DNA of 47,829 bases from an uncultured Bacilli bacterium (GTDB lineage Bacteria; Bacillota_I; Bacilli_A; RF39; UBA660). The notes under the pieces are model-generated. The model saw nothing but the letters and a program-made list of their open reading frames with translations, did not search any database and had not been told where the DNA came from. Position numbers and translations under genes: made by a program. Below are positions 10,153-16,727 of this stretch, in pieces. Each line of letters starts with the position of its first letter. Position 1 is the stretch's first letter. The DNA lies in contig CANROK010000003.1 in NCBI GenBank assembly GCA_947632205.1, positions 1-47,829 on the forward strand. Reading direction: 5' to 3'.

Positions 10153-11001
10153 CTAGAATTGTAATCTAAGTCCAGATTCTCCATCATATTTTGATGATAT
10201 ACTATATGGATATATAAATACATTTCCTAATCCACCACCACCTAAAGTAAAGCTTAAGGCATCATTTAACGAAGTGTTTTTAACGGCATGTTCATAAGCT
10301 GCAAACAATGTTGGGTGTGTACCAGTTTCATAAATATCACAATCAGTTGTTAGTTCTAGATAGGTTATATCATTATTAACTATGTTCATAGCAAAACCAA
10401 AGCCATTATCAGCTCGTTTTATTCTATCGCCATCCCATTCATAGTCTACAGAATCATATTGGCCATTCCATTTAAATACTTGTTCACCAACTTGAGAGCC
10501 ATTACGAAAGCCGAAATATTCGCCACGATAACCAATTACATCATAAACTCTAGTTGTCGGAATGTATTTCCAAAGTGCCGCAAAAGTCACATGATTATAA
10601 TAATCGCCACCAATAACTGCAAGCTCTATTCTTTTGGCTGTATTTTCAGTATAAGCATGGTCAGAATTGACAAGAGGAGTGGCTACTTCAAAGTTGTTGT
10701 ATTCTTCTTCCGTAATTTCTTTTTCAGTGGCAACATTTAAATGAGAATTATAAGTGGTTTCTAGAAATAATGTCTCTTTTTTTACGTTTTCAAAATTTAA
10801 ATTTTTTAGTTTTTCATATGTTTTTTGATTCATTGTCATTATATAACCTTCAGAATATGCTTTCAAAAAATTATTGTATTCTTCCTCGGTCATAACAACA
10901 CCTTTATTATTGATAATATCTTTTGCATAACAACTACTACTAGGAAAGAAAGCTATAAAACTAACTAACACTAATAATAACACCAAACTAACTTTTTTCA
11001 A
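10153..11001 (-). CDS. Secreted protein of unknown function
   Basis: I do not recognise the family. The 282-residue product has a typical signal peptide (positive MKK, hydrophobic core, likely cleavage after CYA at residue 26). The mature part starts with an acidic, helical-looking region in which the phrase TEEEYNNF occurs twice (about residues 38 and 98), suggesting a short repeated module. The C-terminal half is rich in Gly, aromatic and beta-strand-like sequence. There is no membrane anchor or sorting motif, so it is probably released. The start is TTG at 11001, with AAAGGAGATAAG upstream. It lies alone between xre and spoIVA. Confidence 0.75.
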   Translation of the reverse strand: MKKVSLVLLLVLVSFIAFFPSSSCYAKDIINNKGVVMTEEEYNNFLKAYSEGYIMTMNQKTYEKLKNLNFENVKKETLFLETTYNSHLNVATEKEITEEEYNNFEVATPLVNSDHAYTENTAKRIELAVIGGDYYNHVTFAALWKYIPTTRVYDVIGYRGEYFGFRNGSQVGEQVFKWNGQYDSVDYEWDGDRIKRADNGFGFAMNIVNNDITYLELTTDCDIYETGTHPTLFAAYEHAVKNTSLNDALSFTLGGGGLGNVFIYPYSISSKYDGESGLRLQF

Positions 11002-11066
11002 ATCGCTTATCTCCTTTCCATTTTCTATTTTAAATTATTTTGGTAATTTTTGGCAACCTCAATCGC

Positions 11067-11100
11067 TGAGAATTGCAATTCTCACAAACTGAGAGTTTTT
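11067..11100 (+). repeat. 18-bp perfect palindrome plus overlapping terminator-like hairpin
   Basis: TGAGAATTGCAATTCTCA (11067-11084) is a perfect palindrome. Its right half can instead pair with TGAGAG (11090-11095), which is followed by TTTTTT on the plus strand, an attenuator-like pair of alternative hairpins. It sits just downstream of xre and upstream of the secreted-protein gene. It could be an operator for the XRE protein or a terminator for plus-strand noise. Confidence 0.35.
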
Positions 11101-11107
11101 TAATTTT

Positions 11108-12229
11108 TTATTTTTCAGTAATTAAATTCAAAAAATATTTTTGAATTATGGCCATTATTTCTTGGTAATTATTACATTCACCTATATTACATATTTTTTC
11201 ATCTGTATTTGGGTAGTAATAATAATTTTCAATTTGAACATTAGCACTATTATAAACTTGAACAAACAATTTATCATTATCCAATTTGTATATTATATTA
11301 TAAATGTAATTATTCATTTTATAGTTTAGTACTAATTTATTAATTTCACTAAGATATTCAAAATAATAATTATTAATCTTTTTAATTATTAATCCATCAT
11401 CTGTTTTATTAAAACCATTAGCTAGTAATATAGCTTCAATTTCACTATTAATATCTGATTTAAAACTCATTTCTTTAACATTGGCTTCATTAAATATTTT
11501 ATTGTTAGAAAAATCTAAAATAAAATTTAACTTTGAATCAAATAATTGTGAATCTTTTCCATCTTTATTAATAATTACTCTTATATATAAATTATCAATA
11601 TATTTACTTAAATCGTCCATTTTAATGTAACTATCATAATTAGAAAAACTTATATTATCTAAACTACTATATGTTCTAAGTATAGTTTCTTTTCCATTTT
11701 CTATATAATATAAATCTATATTTATATTTGAATTTGAAATATCTACATTTCTTAATTCTATATTACCTAAATTTAATTCATCTTTAATTTTAGTATCAAC
11801 AAAAATACCATCTATTCCTAAAAATTCATCATTCTCAAAATAGACTTTATAAACTTTAAATTTATTGTAACTATTAATAAAGATGATAGCTATAATTAAA
11901 ATAATTGAAATTATTAACGAACCAATTACAAAATATTTTAATCTTCTTTTACCTTTATTGGTAATTCGATGAAATTCATTAATTACAGCATCAACCACTT
12001 CATCATCTTCATTGTCATCAGCCATTCTTGCTTCGAGCAAATTATGAAATGATACACCAAAATATTTACTAATTAAATAAATCATATCAATATTAGGATA
12101 TGTACTACCATTTTCCCATCTCGATATTGATTTATCACTTATACCTAATTCATCTGCTAACTCTTTTTGAGTTAAATTTCTCTCTTTCCTTAGGTTAGAA
12201 AGAATATCTCCTAATTTATTACCTTTCAT
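11108..12229 (-). CDS. Membrane-anchored XRE-family transcriptional regulator
   Basis: Residues 6-60 are a classic Cro/C1-type helix-turn-helix (LSNLRKERNLTQKELADELG, then ISDKSISRWENG). An acidic linker, one transmembrane helix (about residues 99-119) and a ~250-residue Asn/Ile-rich, beta-looking outer domain follow. The outer domain is not recognised and may sense something outside the cell. I chose ATG 12229; a TTG at 12241 would add four residues. It is the last gene of the mutM-cca-dnaD-nth series, 15 bases after nth, but probably has an unrelated function. Signal transduction from outside to DNA by one protein is inference from topology. Confidence 0.8.
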   Translation of the reverse strand: MKGNKLGDILSNLRKERNLTQKELADELGISDKSISRWENGSTYPNIDMIYLISKYFGVSFHNLLEARMADDNEDDEVVDAVINEFHRITNKGKRRLKYFVIGSLIISIILIIAIIFINSYNKFKVYKVYFENDEFLGIDGIFVDTKIKDELNLGNIELRNVDISNSNINIDLYYIENGKETILRTYSSLDNISFSNYDSYIKMDDLSKYIDNLYIRVIINKDGKDSQLFDSKLNFILDFSNNKIFNEANVKEMSFKSDINSEIEAILLANGFNKTDDGLIIKKINNYYFEYLSEINKLVLNYKMNNYIYNIIYKLDNDKLFVQVYNSANVQIENYYYYPNTDEKICNIGECNNYQEIMAIIQKYFLNLITEK

Positions 12230-12244
12230 ACTACACCACAACTT

Positions 12245-12868
12245 TCAAATTTCTTTATTCTTTTCTTTACATCTATCTTTAAATGGACAATTCTTACAAC
12301 AAGGTTTAACACTTTTACAATAATATCTACCAAAGAGTACTAATTGATGATGTAATCTACTCCATTTATCTTTAGGAAAAAAACGCATTAATTTTTTTTC
12401 AATTATTAAAACATCATCATTATTTTTAGCTATACCCAAACGCTTAGATATTCGACTAACATGAGTATCAACAGCAAAAGTTGGCTCATTAAATAAATTG
12501 GCCAAAACAACATTAGTGGTTTTTCTACCTACACCTGGTAAACTTTCTAAATAATTTCTATCATTGGGAACGACACCATTGTAATCATTAATTAAAAAAT
12601 TAGCAATCCCCTTTATATATTGAGCTTTTCTTGTATATGTACCAACCGGTTTTATTATATTTTCAATTGTTTTTAAATCTAATTCACTTAATTCTTTTAA
12701 ATTATATTTAAATAAATTTTTAGTTACTATATTAACTCTTTTATCAGTTGATTGGGCTGATAAAACAGTTGCTAATAATAATTCATAATCTTTTGTATAT
12801 TCAAGTTCACAATGGGGATTTGGAATTATTTTATCTAAATAATCAATTATTTCTTCACTACTTATCAT
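12245..12868 (-). CDS. nth: Endonuclease III (DNA glycosylase/AP lyase)
   Basis: Base-excision repair enzyme that removes oxidised pyrimidines and nicks the abasic site. The 207-residue product has the helix-hairpin-helix LPGVGRKT with the catalytic Lys and the catalytic Asp in FAVDTHVSR. The C-terminal iron-sulfur loop has the exact spacing C-x6-C-x2-C-x5-C (CKSVKPCCKNCPFKDRC). The ATG lies inside the 3' end of dnaD (11-base overlap) with only a weak ribosome binding site, so translation is probably coupled. The same dnaD-nth order occurs in Bacillus. Confidence 0.97.
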   Translation of the reverse strand: MISSEEIIDYLDKIIPNPHCELEYTKDYELLLATVLSAQSTDKRVNIVTKNLFKYNLKELSELDLKTIENIIKPVGTYTRKAQYIKGIANFLINDYNGVVPNDRNYLESLPGVGRKTTNVVLANLFNEPTFAVDTHVSRISKRLGIAKNNDDVLIIEKKLMRFFPKDKWSRLHHQLVLFGRYYCKSVKPCCKNCPFKDRCKEKNKEI

Positions 12869-13490
12869 AATTATCTAGCCAATCATACTCCCATATACTA
12901 GTTTCTTCCGTAACTTTATTATTTTCACTTTTACTTTTAAAATAATTTTCCACATCTTCTTTAGTCTTTAATCCTTTTTTATTCCATTCATAAAGTATAG
13001 TATCAATGTATTTTGTATTAGTTGCGCCATTATAAACAGCTTCATCTAAAGCCGCTAAAACTATCTCTTCATTATACATACTTTCACTCCATACTTTAAT
13101 GTGTTCAATTTCATTACTGCGTAAAGGTCTTTGAAATTTATTTTGAAAAATTGTAAAAATATCTTCCTTATTTTTCTTTTTCCTTTCCTTTATCTTTTCT
13201 TCTTCTATACCTTTATAAAAACCATCTAAAGAAATTTTATCTGTTCTTTTACCTAATTCATTTTTATCACTGATGAGTGTTATTAACTTCTTATTTAATA
13301 AATTATTAAAGGCCTCTAAAACAGCTTCATTTTTTATTTTTAATTTATTAGTAATTCTTTCTAAATCAAAAGTTAAATCATCAGCATTAATAAAATATAA
13401 TAATAGTAAAAATTCATGTAATGATAAATTCAATTTACAAGCTTCTTCAATAAAGTCAGTATCAACAACATATTTTTTACTATTACTCAT
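12858..13490 (-). CDS. dnaD: DnaD-domain replication initiation protein
   Basis: Primosome protein that helps load the replicative helicase with DnaB and DnaI in Bacillota. The product is 210 residues. The N-terminal half has a winged-helix-like region (LNLSLHEFLLLLYFIN to KKLITLISD). A charged linker follows, then a DnaD C-terminal domain (IFTIFQNKFQRPLRSNEIEHI, YIDTILYEWNKKG) carrying the YxxxILxxW motif. Start ATG 13490 follows AGGATGAT; the frame extends three codons further without a better site. It is 10 bases after cca and overlaps nth by 11 bases, so all are co-transcribed. Confidence 0.92.
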   Translation of the reverse strand: MSNSKKYVVDTDFIEEACKLNLSLHEFLLLLYFINADDLTFDLERITNKLKIKNEAVLEAFNNLLNKKLITLISDKNELGKRTDKISLDGFYKGIEEEKIKERKKKNKEDIFTIFQNKFQRPLRSNEIEHIKVWSESMYNEEIVLAALDEAVYNGATNTKYIDTILYEWNKKGLKTKEDVENYFKSKSENNKVTEETSIWEYDWLDNYDK

Positions 13491-13500
13491 TAATATCATC

Positions 13501-14577
13501 CTATCTATTTAACAAATATTTTTTTAATTCTTTATTATTATTTTTTAATTTACCATTTAAAATTTGATTAATTAAATGATTCTTTATTTTTTTTATTTTT
13601 TCACCTGGTTTTATATCTAATAATGCCATTATTTCTTCACTACTTATTTTTAAATCTTTCTCATGCTGGATAGGTAAATCATTAAATATTTTATTAATTT
13701 TTTTACTATCGATATTAAGTATTTCTCCTGCTACTAAAGATGTATATAATCCATATTGAAACAATGTTTGATTATCAATAATACCTTTCTTAACTATTTG
13801 TCTAATGTTTATTATATTTCTATTTTCTTGTTTTGTAAATGCATAATTTTTAGGAACATCTAACTGAGCCCACATACCACAAATATCTCTAACATAAGTT
13901 ATATCATTATATTTAATATTTAATAAATCTAATATTTGATAATCTTTTAATAATTCTAAACCTTTATAAAAATTTTTACTTAACAATATTTTATTTAATT
14001 CATTTTTTATTCTTATATCTGACAAAGTTTTAACTAACTCATAATTATTTCTAATTTCTTGATCTAAATTTTTATCTATATCAAAATTTAAAACACAAGC
14101 AAATCTTATGGCTCTAAGGATTCTTAAGGGATCTTCTTCTAATTTTTCTTTAATATTGCCATTCATTTTAATTAAATGTTTATTTAAATCTTCAATACCA
14201 TTTACTAAATCAATTACTTTTTCATTTTTATCCATACAAATAGAATTAATTGTAAAATCTCTTCTTTTAACATCTTCTTTTAAATCATTAATATATATGA
14301 GCTCTGTTGGTTTTCTTTTATCATATTTTAATTCTTTACGATAAGTTGTAATATCAACATTATAATCTTTTATTTGTAAATTAAAGCCACCATAATCATT
14401 TGAATTACTATTATTTGGAAATAATTTATGAAGATCTTTGGGTAATGCATTGGTACAGATATCAATATCCTTAACATTAATACCTAATAGATAATCTCTA
14501 ACAAAGCCACCAACAAAATATGCTTCAAAACCAGCTGATTCTATTTTAATTAAAATTTTCTTTAAAATTTTATCCAT
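13501..14577 (-). CDS. cca: CCA-adding tRNA nucleotidyltransferase
   Basis: Adds or repairs the 3' CCA of tRNAs. It is a class II enzyme with the head-domain motifs in order: GGFVRDYLLG, DIDICTN (the metal-binding Asp pair), the RRDFTINS signature, and EEDPLRILRAIRFA in the neck. At 358 residues it is somewhat shorter than the Bacillus enzyme (about 400), the reduction lying in the poorly conserved tail. The ATG follows AAGGAGATG. It lies 11 bases after mutM and just before dnaD. Confidence 0.95.
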   Translation of the reverse strand: MDKILKKILIKIESAGFEAYFVGGFVRDYLLGINVKDIDICTNALPKDLHKLFPNNSNSNDYGGFNLQIKDYNVDITTYRKELKYDKRKPTELIYINDLKEDVKRRDFTINSICMDKNEKVIDLVNGIEDLNKHLIKMNGNIKEKLEEDPLRILRAIRFACVLNFDIDKNLDQEIRNNYELVKTLSDIRIKNELNKILLSKNFYKGLELLKDYQILDLLNIKYNDITYVRDICGMWAQLDVPKNYAFTKQENRNIINIRQIVKKGIIDNQTLFQYGLYTSLVAGEILNIDSKKINKIFNDLPIQHEKDLKISSEEIMALLDIKPGEKIKKIKNHLINQILNGKLKNNNKELKKYLLNR

Positions 14578-14588
14578 TTAACATCTCC

Positions 14589-15407
14589 TTATTTTTGACA
14601 ATGTTCACAATAATATGTACTTCTTCCACCAACTTTAATTCTTTTTATTTTATTATGACAAATTGGACATTCTTGTCCTTCTTTCTTATGAACTAATAAA
14701 TAATTTTGATAAGATCCAGTTACTCCTAAACTTGATGTATAACTTCTAATAGTTGTACCACCATGTTTTATTGCTTCTTTTATAATTTCATTAGCAGATG
14801 ATACAATACTAGCACACTCATCTAAGGAAAGAGATTTAGCATCTCTTAAAGGATTAATTTTACTTTTAAATAAAACTTCATCGGCATAAATATTACCAAG
14901 TCCACTTATAATTGTTTGATCTAGTAAAGCCGTTTTTATTGGCATTGTTTTATTTTTAAATTTATCTTTTAAATACTCTTTAGTTAATTCTTTGCTATTT
15001 GGTTCATATCCTTGTTTTTGAATTTCTTCCGTAGTTTCTAAATCTTCTTTATTGATTAATTTCATTCTTCCAAATTTTCTTGTATCATGATATCTAAGTT
15101 CACTATTATCTAAAAAAGTAATAATAACATGTTCATGTTTATTTATATCTTCTTCATGATTTTTAATAAAAAATTTTCCTTCCATTCTTAAATGACTTAA
15201 TAAATAATATTTATCAAGTTCAAATATTAACCATTTTCCTCTTCTTAATATATCTTTAAAACTATTATTAATTAATATTTTCTTAAATTCTTCTTTATCA
15301 TTTTCAATCATTTTCGAATAAAGGATATTAACATCTTTAATTTTTTTATTTAGTATTTGTTTTTTTAAAGCATTTCTTACTGTTTCTACTTCTGCAATCT
15401 CTGGCAT
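14589..15407 (-). CDS. mutM: Formamidopyrimidine-DNA glycosylase
   Basis: Removes 8-oxoguanine and formamidopyrimidines from DNA. The start is fixed at ATG 15407 because Pro2 and Glu3 (MPEIAEVETV) are the catalytic residues exposed at the N-terminus; GTGGTGATAAC precedes it. The product is 272 residues. The helix-two-turn-helix region (GLGNIYADEVLFKSKINP) and the C-terminal zinc finger (CPICHNKI then YCEHCQK) are intact. It is the first gene of the mutM-cca-dnaD-nth-xre series and appears to be driven from the promoter-attenuator region at 15473-15562. Confidence 0.97.
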   Translation of the reverse strand: MPEIAEVETVRNALKKQILNKKIKDVNILYSKMIENDKEEFKKILINNSFKDILRRGKWLIFELDKYYLLSHLRMEGKFFIKNHEEDINKHEHVIITFLDNSELRYHDTRKFGRMKLINKEDLETTEEIQKQGYEPNSKELTKEYLKDKFKNKTMPIKTALLDQTIISGLGNIYADEVLFKSKINPLRDAKSLSLDECASIVSSANEIIKEAIKHGGTTIRSYTSSLGVTGSYQNYLLVHKKEGQECPICHNKIKRIKVGGRSTYYCEHCQK

Positions 15408-15472
15408 TGTTATCACCACTAATATTGTATCACTTATTATTTTTTTATAAAAGTTAATAATATCTTTTTGAC

Positions 15473-15503
15473 AAAAAAATCTAGTTCATTTCAAACTAGA
15501 TTT
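15473..15503 (-). terminator. Terminator/attenuator in the mutM leader
   Basis: Minus strand AATCTAGTT-(loop)-AACTAGATT followed by TTTTTTT, about 65 bases before the mutM start and only a few bases after the probable start site of the 15516-15543 promoter. As the promoter reads towards mutM, this is a leader terminator (attenuator) unless mutM has its own promoter nearer. Confidence 0.55.
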
Positions 15504-15515
15504 TAAAGTTTCAAC

Positions 15516-15543
15516 TTTATACCTTTATATCTTGTTAAGTCAA
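15516..15543 (-). promoter_or_regulatory. SigA-type promoter reading towards mutM
   Basis: Minus strand TTGACT (15538-15543), 16 bases, TATAAA (15516-15521). The -35 abuts a 20-bp perfect palindrome. Confidence 0.5.
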
Positions 15544-15562
15544 TAAAAGAATATTCTTTTAT
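15543..15562. promoter_or_regulatory. 20-bp perfect palindrome, candidate operator
   Basis: ATAAAAGAAT and ATTCTTTTAT are exact inverted halves without a spacer. The palindrome overlaps the first base of the -35 of the minus-strand promoter at 15516-15543, the usual place for a repressor or activator site. The binding protein is unknown. Confidence 0.4.
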
Positions 15563-15607
15563 CTATATTATATATAATCACTTGATAACTTGCAGTATCC
15601 TATTTAC

Positions 15608-15687
15608 AGGAAGTGTAAGTTTTACGCCGACTTATATTTTTGATCAACACTACCTAAGGTATTCCTACTATAGGAATGTCTTTTTTA
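15608..15687 (+). ncRNA. Candidate antisense RNA, diverged copy of the 47.4-kb locus
   Basis: Starts with AGGAAGTGTAAGTTTTACGC, an 18-of-22 match (over one further bp each side of the hairpin) to the antisense RNA start at 47431, including a covarying G-T pair in the 5' stem. It ends in ATTCCTA-CTA-TAGGAAT plus GTCTTTTTT, a good terminator (about 15659-15687). The -10 is poor (TATCCT, 15596-15601) though it keeps the same 6-base spacing to AGGAAG. Opposite it is only a start-less toxin relic. Confidence 0.4.
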
Positions 15688-15743
15688 ATAATTACTATAA
15701 CTATATATAACAATACTAATATCGTTAATATCAAATAATTCAA
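15654..15743 (-). pseudogene. Relic of a small hydrophobic type I toxin-like peptide
   Basis: The minus-strand frame ending at TAG 15654 encodes a 29-residue hydrophobic stretch (about NYLILTILVLLYIVIV, then KKDIPIVGIP). It aligns in position and character with the 34-aa peptide at 47473-47577, including a Lys-Asp just after the hydrophobic helix. It has no ATG and no ribosome binding site; the only possible start is a TTG at 15743, with a stop two codons upstream. I read it as a decayed copy. Confidence 0.4.
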
Positions 15744-15889
15744 TTTAATTTAAAATGAAATAAAGATTAGAAATTTGTTAAAATATAAATTTTTTTGAGT
15801 AATGTTTTTGAAAAAATTTATTTTTATATTAAGTATTTTGTAGTATAATGTAAGTAAAATAAATATTGATAGAGACAAAGGTGATTTTT

Positions 15890-16570
15890 ATGAAAAACAA
15901 ATTTAATTTAACAAGAGACCAAAATATATTTATAGCAAAAAGAAATATAGTTGATTATATTTGGAAAAGCGCTAATTTAGAAGGCATTGGAGTAACATAT
16001 CCAGAAACACAAGCAATATATGATGGCGGTATAGTTAATGGACTTACTGTCGATAAAATAATTGCTATTAATAACTTAAAATTTGCTTGGCAATTTATAC
16101 TTGAAAGCGATGAAATTGACTATGATTTTAAAGCATTGTGTCAATTACACAAATTAATATGTGATAAATTAGTTTTGGAACAAAATTTAGGTAAATTAAG
16201 AAGTACACCTGTAAATGTTGGCGGTACTACTTGGACACCTCAATTCCCAATAGAAAGTCAAATCAAAGAAGAGTTAGAAAAATTACTTAATCAAACTGAT
16301 AAAACTAAAACGGAAATAGCGATTGAAGTAATGTTATGGATTATGAGAAGACAAATGTTTATTGATGGAAATAAAAGAGTTGCTATGCTATTTGCAAATA
16401 AAATAATGATAGACAGTGGATGTGGAATAATAACTATTTCACAAGCAAACCAACCAACTTTCTTTGAAAAATTAATTAAATTTTATGAATCTGAAGATAA
16501 TACAAATTTAAAACAATGGATTTATGAAACAAGTATTGATGGAATTGAATTAAATAATAACAATAACTAA
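15890..16570 (+). CDS. Fic-family protein lacking the catalytic histidine
   Basis: A 226-residue Fic-fold protein. The active-site loop reads QMFIDGNKRVAM; the position of the catalytic His of HPFxxGN(G/K)R is Gln155 (codon 16352-16354), while Phe, Asp, Gly-Asn-Lys-Arg remain. The flap (VNVGGTTWTPQFP) is also visible. Loss of the His predicts no standard AMP transfer. Such Gln-containing Fic loops recur among Bacillota, so this may be a distinct subfamily and not decay (family recollection, unverified). The start is ATG 15890 after AAAGGTGAT; TATAAT at 15844-15849 is a likely -10. It is isolated on the plus strand beside a decayed toxin-antitoxin-like copy and a coding remnant, an accessory-gene pocket. 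Confidence 0.8.
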   Translation: MKNKFNLTRDQNIFIAKRNIVDYIWKSANLEGIGVTYPETQAIYDGGIVNGLTVDKIIAINNLKFAWQFILESDEIDYDFKALCQLHKLICDKLVLEQNLGKLRSTPVNVGGTTWTPQFPIESQIKEELEKLLNQTDKTKTEIAIEVMLWIMRRQMFIDGNKRVAMLFANKIMIDSGCGIITISQANQPTFFEKLIKFYESEDNTNLKQWIYETSIDGIELNNNNN

Positions 16571-16688
16571 ATATGAGTTGTATCAAATCAGATCCACAAT
16601 AAAACCAGATGAAACAGCAAGTATCTATGATACAAGTACTATTCTAACAAGTAGTGATAAAATTATAGTATTAAAAGATGGAACATAA
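16554..16688 (+). pseudogene. Short coding remnant (C-terminal fragment of an unknown protein)
   Basis: A 44-codon open stretch overlapping the fic stop reads like real protein (KYELYQIRSTIKPDETASIY, then DTSTILTSSDKIIVLKDGT) and ends in TAA. It has no start codon at its head (only TTG at 16578) and no ribosome binding site. The style resembles the end of a surface or extracellular-domain protein. Most likely the leftover of a deleted gene. Confidence 0.3.
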
Positions 16689-16689
16689 A

Positions 16690-16727
16690 AGAAAAAGAAC
16701 TCTACAATTTACTGTAAAGTTCTTTTC
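16690..16727 (-). terminator. Terminator of polA
   Basis: Minus strand AAGAACTTTACA-(loop)-TGTAGAGTTCTT, 12 pairs with one G-T, followed by TTTTC, directly after the polA stop. Confidence 0.75.
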
